Below are positions 26,225-35,118 of a stretch of DNA of 64,000 nucleotides, in pieces. How positions within the stretch are numbered: the stretch's first letter is position 1; the number at the start of each line of letters is the position of its first letter. The DNA is from Clostridioides difficile_D. Its GTDB lineage: Bacteria; Bacillota; Clostridia; Peptostreptococcales; Peptostreptococcaceae. The notes below the pieces were generated by a model. The model was not told the origin of the DNA. It ran no database searches and saw only the letters and a program-made list of their open reading frames with translations. Where the stretch lies: positions 1,612,001 to 1,676,000 of the forward strand of contig OX244046.1 of NCBI GenBank assembly GCA_945861085.1, given 5' to 3'. A program made the translations under genes and the position numbers.

Positions 26225-26852
26225 AGAATGTACCTCCTATGTTTATATTATTTTTATTTTAATTCATATTAATTATTAACTTTATAAACTAATATTATTA
26301 TAATTTATTACATAAGTAAATAAATCTTTAGAAATTGTAAAAATTTTATATAAAAATTCAAATAATTAATGAATATTGAAAATTTTAGATATATAATAAA
26401 ATAAGAGTATATTTTATACAATATGAAAGCTGATATTGCAATAGATTAAAGTCTTGTACACGTTTAGTTTTTAAAGAAATTAGTGTTATTATGAAAACCT
26501 AAGTTAACTTATTAAATAAATAATTGAATAAAAAAATTTTATTATGTATTTATAAAATTTTTGTTACAAATTTGGCATAATATAGTATACTTTAAGTGTG
26601 TATTAGGTTAAATCTATAACAAATCAGACATATGATATAGGACTTAGCATTTATTGGTAGTTAAAAGAAATTTGTTAATATCAACCATTTGTAATTTGGG
26701 CAGTTATAATTACTTTACAGGGGGGATGTCCAATACAAAACAATTAATGAAGAACTAATATTATATTATAAAAAGTTATAGTTTTGTGTGTTTATGTTTT
26801 TAATTAAATTTAAAGTGGGAAAAATATATTTGTTAGAATGGAGAATAGCGAG
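26225..26852. other. Long spacer upstream of nfnAB; possible promoter at 26564-26591
   Basis: No gene seen in 628 bases. A promoter-like TTACAA (26564-26569), 16-base spacer and TATACT (26586-26591) would give a leader of about 255 bases before nfnA. The leader has a modest stem (TGTAATT with AATTAC/TTACA, about 26690-26720) followed by a G-rich GGGGGG run. No known riboswitch class was recognised in it. Confidence 0.45.
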
Positions 26853-27746
26853 ATGAGTAATAAAATAGTTAGTAAGAGACAATTAACAGATAGTATTTAT
26901 TTAATGGAAATAGAGGCACCTAGAGTTGCAAAATCTTCTCAACCCGGTCAATTTATAATAATTAAAAATGACGAAAAGGGAGAAAGAATTCCTCTTACAA
27001 TAGCTGACTATGATAGAGAAAAAGGGACAGTAACTATTGTATTCCAAACAGTTGGTGCTTCAACTAAAAAGTTAGCAATGTTTGAAGAAAACGATTTTGT
27101 AATGGACTTTGTAGGTCCACTAGGACAAGCAAGTGAATTTATACATGAAGATATAGAAGAATTAAAAAATAAAAAAATATTATTTGTAGCTGGTGGAGTT
27201 GGTTCTGCTCCAGTGTATCCACAAGTTAAATGGTTTAAAGAGCATGGATTAGATGTAGATGTAATAATTGGTGCAAGAACTAAAGAATTAATTATATTAG
27301 AAGATGATATGAAAAAAGTAGCTAAAAATGTATACGTATCAACAGATGATGGAACATATGGATTTAATGGAAGAGTTACAGACCTATTAAAAGATTTAGT
27401 TGATAATCAAGGAAAAACATACGACCAAGCAATAGTAATTGGACCAATGATAATGATGAAATTTATGTGCCAATTAACTAAAGAGCTAAATATACCTACT
27501 ATAGTAAGTTTAAATACAATAATGATTGATGGAACAGGTATGTGTGGTGGTTGTAGAGTTAGTGTTGGAAATGAGACTAAGTTTGCCTGTGTAGATGGTC
27601 CAGAATTTGATGGACATTTAGTTGATTTTGACCAAGCAATGAGAAGACAATCTATGTATAAGACTCAAGAGGGAAGAGCTATGCTAAAACTTGAAGAAGG
27701 CGATAGTCATCATCATAGTAATTGTGGATGTGGAGGTAACAAATAA
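26853..27746 (+). CDS. nfnA: NfnA: NAD-binding/[2Fe-2S] subunit of transhydrogenase NfnAB
   Basis: ATG 26853 is chosen over one five codons upstream because GGAG lies 10 bases before it. The 297 residues form a ferredoxin-NADP reductase-like protein: an FAD domain (QPGQFIIIK, RIPLTIAD), an NAD domain (FVAGGVGSAPVYP), and a C-terminal Cys cluster (GMCGGCRV...FACVDGPEF) for a [2Fe-2S] centre. The tail is rich in His/Cys/Gly. With NfnB it couples NADH and reduced ferredoxin to NADP reduction by electron bifurcation. It overlaps nfnB by one base. Confidence 0.92.
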   Translation: MSNKIVSKRQLTDSIYLMEIEAPRVAKSSQPGQFIIIKNDEKGERIPLTIADYDREKGTVTIVFQTVGASTKKLAMFEENDFVMDFVGPLGQASEFIHEDIEELKNKKILFVAGGVGSAPVYPQVKWFKEHGLDVDVIIGARTKELIILEDDMKKVAKNVYVSTDDGTYGFNGRVTDLLKDLVDNQGKTYDQAIVIGPMIMMKFMCQLTKELNIPTIVSLNTIMIDGTGMCGGCRVSVGNETKFACVDGPEFDGHLVDFDQAMRRQSMYKTQEGRAMLKLEEGDSHHHSNCGCGGNK

Positions 27747-29140
27747 TGGATGCTAAAAAAGTAAAAGTACCAGTCAGAGAGCAAGAACCTGCTGTGAGAG
27801 CAACAAATTTTGAGGAAGTTTGTTTAGGATATAATAAAGAAGAGGCTATGGCAGAAGCTAATAGATGTCTAGCTTGTAAAAAACCAAAATGTGTAGGTGG
27901 ATGTCCAGTAGGAATTGATATTCCAGGATTTATAACAAAAATTAAAGAAGATGATATAGAAGGTGCTGCTAAAGTAATAGCTAAGAGCAGTTCATTACCA
28001 GCTGTTTGTGGTAGAGTATGCCCACAAGAAAGTCAATGCGAAGGAGTATGTATACTTGGAATAAAATCAGATGCTGTATCAATAGGTAAACTAGAAAGAT
28101 TTGTAGCAGATTGGTCAAAAGAAAATGATATAAATTTATCTGATACAGAGCCTAAGAAAAATCAAAAGGTAGCAGTAATAGGAAGTGGTCCAGCAGGTCT
28201 AGCTTGTGCTGGTGATTTAGCTAAAAAAGGTTATGATGTAACAATTTTTGAAGCAATGCATGAGCCAGGAGGAGTTTTAACTTATGGAATACCTGAATTT
28301 AGACTTCCAAAACAAGCTGTTGTTCAACCTGAAATAGATAATATAAGAAAATTAGGTGTAAAAATAGAAACTAATGTAATTGTTGGTAAAACAATTACAG
28401 TAGATGAACTTATAGAAGATGAGGGATTTGAAGCTATATTCATAGGCTCAGGAGCTGGTCTTCCAATGTTTATGAATATACCAGGAGAAAATGCAAATGG
28501 AGTATTTTCTGCAAATGAGTTTTTAACTAGAGTAAACTTAATGAAAGCTTATAGAGATGACTATGATACACCTATTAGTTCTGGTAAAAAAGTTGCTGTA
28601 GTTGGTGGCGGAAATGTTGCTATGGATGCTGCTAGAACTGCACTAAGATTAGGTTCAGAATCATATATAGTTTATAGAAGAAGTGAAAAAGAGCTTCCAG
28701 CAAGAGCTGAAGAAGTTCACCATGCAAAAGAAGAAGGTATTATATTTAATACATTAACAAATCCTAAAGAGATTTTAGTTGATGAAAATGGATATGTTAA
28801 AGGTATGGTTTGTATAAGAATGGAATTAGGAGAGCCAGATGATTCTGGAAGAAGAAGACCTATAGAAATAGAAGGTTCTGAATTTGTACTTGATGTAGAC
28901 ACAGTTATAATGTCACTTGGAACAAGCCCAAATCCATTAATATCTTCTACAACAAAGAGTCTTGATATAAACAAGAAGAGATGTCTAATAACAGACGAAA
29001 ATGGTCAGACTTCTAAAGAAGGAGTGTTTGCAGGTGGAGATGCTGTTACTGGAGCGGCAACAGTAATATCTGCAATGGGTGCTGGTAAAACAGCAGCAGC
29101 TTCAATAGATGAATACTTAAAAGCAAAAGTTAATGCTTAA
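27746..29140 (+). CDS. nfnB: NfnB: NADPH- and FeS-binding subunit, GltD-like
   Basis: 464 residues. N-terminal cysteines for two [4Fe-4S] clusters (CLACKKPKCVGGCPVG; CGRVCPQESQCEGVC) precede two dinucleotide folds (VIGSGPAGLACAGDLAKKG; VVGGGNVAMDAARTALRLG). The closing motif is GVFAGGDAVTGAATVISAMG, seen as two parts. The same fold occurs in glutamate synthase small subunits, but pairing with nfnA and absence of gltB indicate NfnAB. In an amino-acid fermenter the complex balances NADH, NADPH and ferredoxin pools. Confidence 0.93.
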   Translation: MDAKKVKVPVREQEPAVRATNFEEVCLGYNKEEAMAEANRCLACKKPKCVGGCPVGIDIPGFITKIKEDDIEGAAKVIAKSSSLPAVCGRVCPQESQCEGVCILGIKSDAVSIGKLERFVADWSKENDINLSDTEPKKNQKVAVIGSGPAGLACAGDLAKKGYDVTIFEAMHEPGGVLTYGIPEFRLPKQAVVQPEIDNIRKLGVKIETNVIVGKTITVDELIEDEGFEAIFIGSGAGLPMFMNIPGENANGVFSANEFLTRVNLMKAYRDDYDTPISSGKKVAVVGGGNVAMDAARTALRLGSESYIVYRRSEKELPARAEEVHHAKEEGIIFNTLTNPKEILVDENGYVKGMVCIRMELGEPDDSGRRRPIEIEGSEFVLDVDTVIMSLGTSPNPLISSTTKSLDINKKRCLITDENGQTSKEGVFAGGDAVTGAATVISAMGAGKTAAASIDEYLKAKVNA

Positions 29141-29151
29141 TCTGTAAATTA

Positions 29152-29193
29152 AAAAAACCAAGCTAGAACATAATTTCTGGCTTGGTTTTTTTT
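29152..29193 (+). terminator. Terminator after nfnAB
   Basis: AAACCAAGC...GCTTGGTTT with an additional AGAA/TTCT inner pair, followed by a run of eight T. Confidence 0.92.
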
Positions 29194-29306
29194 AGATTAT
29201 GTAATAATGTAAAGGTTATTGTTTTAATATTCGATGCTAGGTAACATAATTCTGTCTAATTGTGATAAAATAGTATACAATAAAGGTTTTGTAAGGAGGG
29301 AATAAT

Positions 29307-29390
29307 ATGTTGCCAATAAAATCATATTTGTCAAATCTAATATTAGATAACAAAAAAACAAGGTGTACAATTAATGGTATTTTAATATGA
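29307..29390 (+). CDS. 27-codon ORF coupled to the phosphodiesterase gene
   Basis: ATG 29307 has an excellent AAGGAGGG site 6 bases upstream. The frame is open for 27 codons and its TGA overlaps the phosphodiesterase ATG as ATGA (29387-29390). The large gene itself has no ribosome site, so its translation most likely depends on ribosomes finishing this ORF. The peptide (MLPIKSYLSNL start, basic middle, INGILI end) resembles nothing known and may function only as a coupling device. Confidence 0.6.
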   Translation: MLPIKSYLSNLILDNKKTRCTINGILI

Positions 29391-31606
29391 AAAGAAAAGA
29401 AAAAGTATTTGATGGTCTAGTTTTTAAGCATATATTAATTTTACTGATGCTGTTAGTATTGATCGACCTTACAAGCACAATCATATATGCAAGTAATTCT
29501 ATAGAAGTTACTTCTAGAAATATGACTGTGGCATCAAAAAGAGAACTTGAAGACTATTTAAAAGTAAACACATCTTTATTAAAAGCTCTTAGTCAAGAGG
29601 AGAGATTTTCTACTAGTGAAACATCTTTAATTGAAAAAGGAAAATTATTAAGACCATATCAAAAAGAATACAATCTTTTTATGATTGGTATAACAGATAA
29701 AAAAGGAAACACTTCAAGTACATATAGGGAAAAAGTTGGCTCAATAAAAGATAAGCCTAGTTTTGAGAAAGCAATTAAAACAAAGCAGGTAGTAGTATCA
29801 GATATTGAGATTAGTAATGTGACAGGTGATAAAGTATTTATTATATATGTGCCTATTATAAAAAATAATGAGGTGATTGGAACCATTTTTGCTTCTTTTT
29901 ACTTTCAAGATGTAAATAAGATAATAAATAGAAGTAACTTTGATGATTCTATTAAATTTCTAATGATAGATAAAGATTATACTATTATTTCTCATCCAAA
30001 TAAAAAGTATGTAAATGATAAAAGAAAAATGTTTACTTTAGAAGGAAACATTATAGGAACTACTAAAAATAAAATCTTAAAAAATATAGATGAAAAGCAT
30101 CAAAGTAATTTTTTATCTTGGTATAATTGGAGATTATATGATGTAAGATATGTAAACATTAAGGGAACTAATTGGACTTTAGTATCAAAATGTAATATAT
30201 TTAAGCACTTTAAAAGTCTAATAATTAATTTTATAATCAAATTGTATTTCTATATAGTAATATTTATGATATTGTGGAAATTAAGTAATGCTAAGTTAAT
30301 AGAGCAACTTAAAAAATTGGCATATTATGATTCTTTAAGTGGAATAAAAAACAAAGAAAAGTTTAGAAAAGATTCTATGTATATTTTAAAGAATTATTAT
30401 CAGGATGATTTTTATTTAGTACAATTAGATGTTAATAAGTTTAAATACATAAATGAGATGTTTGGCTATGCTGAGGGAAATGAGATATTAATGCATATTG
30501 CACATGTTTTAAATAATAATATGAGTAAATATGAAATTTGTGCTAGGATGGATAATGACCATTTTATATTATTGATTTCTTGTAGTACTGAAGATGAACT
30601 TTTAGATAGATTGTCTAAAATAAATAATGAAATTTGCAATTTAAGCACTATTAATTCGTCTAAATATAAAATTGTTATATCGAGTGGAATATATAAGGTT
30701 ACTAAAAAAGATGATATTCAAAAGATTGACTTATTAATTGATAGAGCAAATATTGCAGCAAAAACTAAAAAGGACAAATATGAACATTCATATTCATTTT
30801 TTAATGAAGAGACAAGAAATCGATTGTATAAGGAAAAACGATTGGAAGATAATATGAATAAAGCTCTAGAAAAGGGTGAATTTATAGTGTACTATCAGCC
30901 TAAGTATAGTCTAAATGATGGAAATGAAATTGAAGGAGCAGAAGCCTTGATAAGATGGAATAGTCCAGAAATGGGATTTATTTCACCTATAGATTTTATA
31001 CCTTTATTTGAAAAGAATGGTTTCATTGTAAATATTGATATGTTCGTATTTGAAGAAGTATGCAAGACCTTAAATAAGTGGATAAATAAAGGGTATACTC
31101 CTGTACCAATTTCTGTGAATATGTCTAGAGTTCATTTATATAGGAATAATTTTATAGAAAATATAACTGATTTGATAAATAAATACGATATATCTCCTGA
31201 GTTTATTGAACTTGAACTAACAGAAAGTATTGTATTTGATAACTTAAATATATTGATTAATATAATGAAGAAGATTAAAGAAATAGGATTTCTTATATCA
31301 ATGGATGACTTTGGTTCAGGATATTCATCTTTAAATCTATTAAAAGACCTTCCTTTTGATGTTTTAAAATTAGATAGAGTGTTTTTAATTGAAACAACAG
31401 ATACAAAACGTGGAAAAATTATTATTTCTAAAATAGTGGAGATGGCAAAGGCGATTAATATTAAAGTAATCTGTGAAGGAGTAGAAACTTATGAGCAAGT
31501 AGAGTTTTTAAAAGAAATAGGTTGTGATAAGGCTCAAGGATATTTATTTGCTAAACCTATGGTATTAGATGAATTTGAAAATAATTTAAACTTTAAATTT
31601 AACTGA
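29387..31606 (+). CDS. c-di-GMP phosphodiesterase: dCache, degenerate GGDEF, EAL
   Basis: 739 residues. A TM helix at about 14-34, a dCache extracellular sensor (about 40-270) and a second TM helix (about 278-300) are followed by the GGDEF-fold domain. Its active-site motif is RMDNDHF at 387-393 instead of RxGGDEF, so cyclase activity is not expected. The EAL domain begins near 475 and keeps EALIRW (E519-L521), ELTES, DDFGSGYSSL, KLDR, EGVET and QGYLFAKP. It should degrade c-di-GMP in response to a small extracellular ligand. Start codon context: see the overlapping 27-codon ORF. Confidence 0.92.
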   Translation: MKRKEKVFDGLVFKHILILLMLLVLIDLTSTIIYASNSIEVTSRNMTVASKRELEDYLKVNTSLLKALSQEERFSTSETSLIEKGKLLRPYQKEYNLFMIGITDKKGNTSSTYREKVGSIKDKPSFEKAIKTKQVVVSDIEISNVTGDKVFIIYVPIIKNNEVIGTIFASFYFQDVNKIINRSNFDDSIKFLMIDKDYTIISHPNKKYVNDKRKMFTLEGNIIGTTKNKILKNIDEKHQSNFLSWYNWRLYDVRYVNIKGTNWTLVSKCNIFKHFKSLIINFIIKLYFYIVIFMILWKLSNAKLIEQLKKLAYYDSLSGIKNKEKFRKDSMYILKNYYQDDFYLVQLDVNKFKYINEMFGYAEGNEILMHIAHVLNNNMSKYEICARMDNDHFILLISCSTEDELLDRLSKINNEICNLSTINSSKYKIVISSGIYKVTKKDDIQKIDLLIDRANIAAKTKKDKYEHSYSFFNEETRNRLYKEKRLEDNMNKALEKGEFIVYYQPKYSLNDGNEIEGAEALIRWNSPEMGFISPIDFIPLFEKNGFIVNIDMFVFEEVCKTLNKWINKGYTPVPISVNMSRVHLYRNNFIENITDLINKYDISPEFIELELTESIVFDNLNILINIMKKIKEIGFLISMDDFGSGYSSLNLLKDLPFDVLKLDRVFLIETTDTKRGKIIISKIVEMAKAINIKVICEGVETYEQVEFLKEIGCDKAQGYLFAKPMVLDEFENNLNFKFN

Positions 31607-31631
31607 TGACAATTAATTATTGGATTATAGA

Positions 31632-31679
31632 ATACCCTAACAATTGACTTACAAATATGTAAGCTAATTGTTAGGGTAT
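31632..31679. terminator. Perfect long hairpin after the phosphodiesterase
   Basis: ATACCCTAACAATT pairs with AATTGTTAGGGTAT, and CTTACA with TGTAAG, around AATA. The T-tract after it is poor, so it may terminate weakly or act as an mRNA-stabilising stem. Confidence 0.6.
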
Positions 31680-31779
31680 CTTTATGGTTAAAGCAGTATG
31701 TTCACGATATTATAGCATTGTAATAAAAATAAAAAAATTATGGAGAATATAAAATGAACATATTAAGTATTAGATAAAG

Positions 31780-32700
31780 TTAATTTATTTATCAACTTAA
31801 TATAACTATTTTCTTTGGAATATTGTCCTAAAACCACTATTTGTGTCATCATGCTATTACCTTTTAAATTTATTTTTATATAATAAAATGCATATATTTT
31901 CTTTTTAATTTGCTTATAATTTAATGGTTTGATATAAGAATTTAAATTATTTTATTTTAAATACTTATAGTTTTCTTAACTTTCATATCCATAATCACAA
32001 ACAATATTTTTAAATTCTTTATTGTAATTGTTTTTTATATTATCTTCTTTCAAATGCATAAAAGTTGCATCAACATCAGTTTTTGAAAAACTATTACATA
32101 CATTAAATGAATCATTGTATTTATTCTGTCTATCAATATAATTTTCAAAAGTTTCTAAACCAGGTTATAAAACAGTTTTTCTTTTTCCGTTTACAAAAGT
32201 AATGTTATTTGATTTAGCTTTTTCAAGCAAAAAGTTTCTTATTTGTTCCATAGAATCTACTGATATTATATCTTGAGTAAGTTCGTATCATAAAATAGTA
32301 TTAATTAAATCTTTAATTTTAGATTGTAGTTTCAACTAAGTGTGTAAATAAATCTTTAACAATAGGATAAACGCTCAGCTTTAAAGTGTGTAATACTATT
32401 GTGATCTGGGATTTTTTCATTTTGAAGAAGAAATTTGAAGTTAAGGTTTTGCTGATAGGCATTTTCAAGTTTCCTAGATGGATAAATACATTGTGTGTAT
32501 CCATATATTATAACTTTAAACAGAATCATCAGATCAACTACCGGATTTCTCCCTTTAAGAGAGCATGCCTAGTACAACCTATTATAATCTAATTCCTCTA
32601 AAATTAAGATTATCAATCTAACAGAATCATATTAGATAATTCTATGTCTAGTGGTAACACTACTTGCTTATAGCCATAGTATTTGTTACAATTATAATGC
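31780..32700 (-). pseudogene. Decayed IS1182-family transposase
   Basis: On the minus strand, fragments in changing frames spell an IS1182 transposase. These are YKQVVLPLDIE near the start, then LEELDYN, KGRNPVVDLMILFKVIIYGY, SRKLENAYQQNLNFKFLLQ, KIPDHN, later FKNIVCDYGYES-ENY (TAA where Glu is expected) and YIKPLNYKQIKKKIYAFYYI. Many stops and frameshifts and missing segments mean it is long dead. The intact IS3 element at 32783 lies just upstream of it. Confidence 0.75.
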
Positions 32701-32880
32701 AAATTTTTGTTTTTCATAATTCAATTGTTACATAGATTATGGGTTCCTAGGAATCTGTTTTTTATTTTTTGTCAAAAGATAAGGCTGCCTCAAAATTAGT
32801 ATAATCCCCTTATAGTAGACATTTAAATAAAAGGCCATTATAATAGGTCTAAAAAGTGTATACTCTAAGGGGGTTTTTCT

Positions 32881-33198
32881 ATGTCTAAAAAACACAAAAA
32901 ATATAGCAAAGAACTTAAACTAAAAGCTGTAAACTTATATATAAAAGAAGGATACTCATCATACAAAATTGCTGAGATGCTGAATATAAGAAGCAAAACA
33001 CAAGTTCAAAACTGGGTAAAAGATTATAAAAATAAAGGTAAAATTGCATTTAATGAGGAAACTAGGGGCAGATTTAAAAATATTAGTCTAGAAAATGATA
33101 ATAGAATATTTAAATCTGTTGAAGAAGAATTGAAGTACTTACGCATGGAGAATGAATTCTTAAAAAAGTTAAGTACCCTATCGGACAAGTCAAAGTAA
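32881..33198 (+). CDS. IS3-family transposase OrfA
   Basis: 105 residues: an N-terminal helix-turn-helix (YSKELKLKAVNLYIKEGYSS, then IAEMLNIRSKTQVQNWVKDY) and a C-terminal leucine-zipper-like segment (VEEELKYLRMENEFLKKL). It binds the IS ends. A slippery A-AAA-AAG at 33162-33168 in the right frame allows a -1 shift into OrfB to make the full transposase. Confidence 0.93.
   Translation: MSKKHKKYSKELKLKAVNLYIKEGYSSYKIAEMLNIRSKTQVQNWVKDYKNKGKIAFNEETRGRFKNISLENDNRIFKSVEEELKYLRMENEFLKKLSTLSDKSK
33162..33168 (+). other. Programmed -1 frameshift heptamer A AAA AAG
   Basis: In the OrfA frame the codons are TTA AAA AAG. Slipping back one base continues in the OrfB frame without a stop (GTT AAG TAC CCT ATC ...) and joins OrfB. 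This is the typical frameshift signal of IS3 elements. Confidence 0.85.
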
Positions 33199-33224
33199 GC
33201 GATAAATTTAAAACAATTAAACTT

Positions 33225-34052
33225 GTGTCTAGGAAGTATAGTATTTCTAGTATGTGTAAGTTGATAGGTGTGTCAAGAAGTGGTTACTATAAATGGCTAA
33301 GTTATTCTAAAAAATCTTCCGATAGGGATATCAAAGATAGAATTATTAAGGATTATATAATTGAAATACATAAAAAATATAGAGGCACTTATGGTAGAAA
33401 AAGAATTTGTACTTATTTAAATAAAATACTTGATACCCCTATTAATCATAAGAGAGTATATAGGTTGATGAAAGAACTAGGTATTAAATCTATTATTAGA
33501 AAGAAAGTATATAGACGTAAGTTTAAATCATCTGAGGTATATGATAATATATTAAATCGTGAATTTACAGCTAATCAACCATTAGAAAAAATTTGTATGG
33601 ATATAACATACATACCTATCGGTAAAAAATTCTTATATATGAATGTAGCCAAAGATTTATTTAATGGTGAAATAGTCGCATATGAGATAAGTACAAAAAT
33701 GGATTCTAAATTAGTTAATAATACAGTAAATCAACTAATAAATATGAATTTAGCTAAAGATTGTATTTTACATACAGATCAAGGCTCACAATATACAAGT
33801 AGACCTTACTCTAAAAGGCTTAAGGATAATGGTATTATACAATCTATGTCCCGAAGGGGCAACTGCTGGGACAATGCTCCTATAGAAAGTTTTTTCAGTC
33901 ATTTTAAATCTGAATTAATATATTTAATTGATACTACAGATCCAAAGGAAATGATTAGTCTAATAAATGATTATATTTATTTTTATAATAATGAAAGAAT
34001 ACAATTAAAAAACGGAATGAGTCCGATTGAATATCGAACTCATTCCGCGTAA
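33225..34052 (+). CDS. IS3-family transposase OrfB (integrase domain)
   Basis: 275 residues from GTG, though the biological product is the OrfAB fusion. An HTH_21 segment (YRGTYGRKRICTYLN) precedes the rve catalytic domain, with the DDE triad in MDITYIP, HTDQGSQYTS and NCWDNAPIESFFSHFK. All catalytic residues are present and there are no internal stops, so the element may be active. Confidence 0.94.
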   Translation: MSRKYSISSMCKLIGVSRSGYYKWLSYSKKSSDRDIKDRIIKDYIIEIHKKYRGTYGRKRICTYLNKILDTPINHKRVYRLMKELGIKSIIRKKVYRRKFKSSEVYDNILNREFTANQPLEKICMDITYIPIGKKFLYMNVAKDLFNGEIVAYEISTKMDSKLVNNTVNQLINMNLAKDCILHTDQGSQYTSRPYSKRLKDNGIIQSMSRRGNCWDNAPIESFFSHFKSELIYLIDTTDPKEMISLINDYIYFYNNERIQLKNGMSPIEYRTHSA

Positions 34053-34195
34053 AGATAGCCTTTTTTAAGTCTGTCTACTTGACAGGGACATATCCAATTT
34101 TGAGACAGCCCTATTATTTTTATATTCGAATTAATATTAAGTTTGTTTTTTAATGCGTTTGTAACAATTACCTCACTTGCTTAACATTATTTGTT

Positions 34196-35023
34196 TTATG
34201 AAAGTTGTGTTATAACAAGATGTGCAGAAACAGGTCTTGTTCCACCTGCAAGAGGTGTAATTGTTAATGCTGTTGAATTACCAGCAGGATTTCTTACTGT
34301 TAGTGTTGAATTAATAGCACTGGTAGTAACAAGTGCCATACCTATAATTTGAGAAGTACCTGTTGCTCGACCAACCACAGTGTATAATAGATCAGCACCA
34401 TTAAGAGTTAAAATTAATTGTCCTGCTTCATCTACACCAACTTGAAATAATATTTGATATGTGCCAATTAATGACAAGTTGAACGCACTAGGGCTTATAC
34501 GTGTAATAACTGAACCACCAGAAGGTCCATCCTGAGGAAAGCTTACATCAATACCAGGTGCAACTGTTGATGCATTATCAGGAGGCATTAATGCAAAAAA
34601 GTCTGCAAAGCTTAATATTCCTCCAGTAGCACCAGTAGGCCCTGTATTTCCAGTAGGTCCTGTAATGCCAAAGCCAGTAGGGCCAGTAGCACCAGTAGGG
34701 CCAGTGATTCCTGTGATACCAGTGGCACCAGCAGGGCCAGTAGCACCAGTAGGGCCAGTGATTCCTGTGATACCAGTGGCACCAGCAGGGCCAGTAGCAC
34801 CGGTAGGGCCAGTGATTCCTGTGATACCAGTGGCACCAGTAGGCCCTGTATTTCCAGTAGGGCCAGTTGCTCCGACTCCTGGACCAGTAGCACCAGTAGG
34901 CCCTTGTGGACCGGTAGCACCTTTTGGTCCTCGTGGACCAGTTATACAACATGGAAAATATTCACAAGAATCGCAACATGAATTGCATCCTTTATGATAA
35001 TGATTACCTGAACAATTATCCAT
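34196..35023 (-). CDS. bclA: BclA-like collagen-repeat exosporium protein
   Basis: ATG 35023 has AAAGGAG 8 bases upstream; an in-frame ATG 12 codons earlier lacks one. The 275 residues comprise three parts. First is a Cys-rich N-terminus (CSGNHYHKGCNSCCDSCEYFPCC, given here by its Cys pattern: eight Cys in about 25 residues). Then come about 34 G-x-T/x collagen triplets (GPTGATG, ITGITG). Last is a globular C-terminal domain of the BclA_C/jelly-roll type (FADFFALMPPDNA, PAGNSTALTITPLAGGTRP). Such proteins trimerise as hair-like exosporium fibres and are glycosylated on Thr. It is shorter than the known BclA1-3. GC content is much higher than its neighbours, as collagen codons require. Confidence 0.9.
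   Translation of the reverse strand: MDNCSGNHYHKGCNSCCDSCEYFPCCITGPRGPKGATGPQGPTGATGPGVGATGPTGNTGPTGATGITGITGPTGATGPAGATGITGITGPTGATGPAGATGITGITGPTGATGPTGFGITGPTGNTGPTGATGGILSFADFFALMPPDNASTVAPGIDVSFPQDGPSGGSVITRISPSAFNLSLIGTYQILFQVGVDEAGQLILTLNGADLLYTVVGRATGTSQIIGMALVTTSAINSTLTVRNPAGNSTALTITPLAGGTRPVSAHLVITQLS
34683..34844 (-). repeat. 54-bp tandem repeat in the collagen region
   Basis: Three copies begin at 34683, 34737 and 34791 and are almost identical (one cca/ccg-type change; the third ends differently). Each codes for 18 residues of ITGITGPTGATGPAGATG type. Copy number is likely to vary between strains. Confidence 0.9.
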
Positions 35024-35089
35024 TAACTTATCTCCTTTATTATAATATTTTGTAACCATAAATTAATTCAATTTAATTAGTTACTCTTA

Positions 35090-35118
35090 TATATTATGAA
35101 ACTAGGTGGACACAAGTT
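35090..35118 (-). promoter_or_regulatory. Sigma-K-type promoter of the bclA-like gene
   Basis: The minus strand has CATAATATA (35090-35098; consensus CATAnnnTA) with AAC (35116-35118) 17 bases upstream. Transcription would start about 60 bases before the ATG. This is the form expected for a mother-cell coat/exosporium gene. Confidence 0.6.

Larger units (their letters stand above)
32783..34110 (+). mobile_element. IS3-family insertion sequence (about 1.33 kb)
   Basis: Terminal inverted repeats GGCTGCCTCAAAATT (32783-32797) and, inverted, AATTTTGAGACAGCC (34096-34110) differ at one position and bound two transposase frames with a frameshift site. No convincing short target duplication is visible at the two ends. 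The element looks complete and recent compared with the neighbouring IS1182 remnant. Confidence 0.87.

Noticed and set aside
26670..26690. Rex-like site (TTGTTAA half) upstream of nfnAB
   Set aside because: Only one half-site is present; the second half does not match, so it was not called.
26726..26758. Ten-codon ORF behind GGGGGG in the nfnAB leader
   Set aside because: The purine run touches the ATG directly, leaving no spacer, and no amino-acid bias is visible. It was not called a leader peptide.
34683..34844. Regular 54-bp spacing as a possible CRISPR-like array
   Set aside because: The units are adjacent tandem repeats coding for collagen triplets, with no unique spacers and no cas genes.
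34665..34997. Plus-strand ORF of about 110 codons opposite the bclA-like gene, rich in Pro-Val-Gly
   Set aside because: It is the mirror of the collagen repeats (GGN/ACN codons read backwards) and has no ribosome site; the collagen frame has a start, domain structure and promoter.
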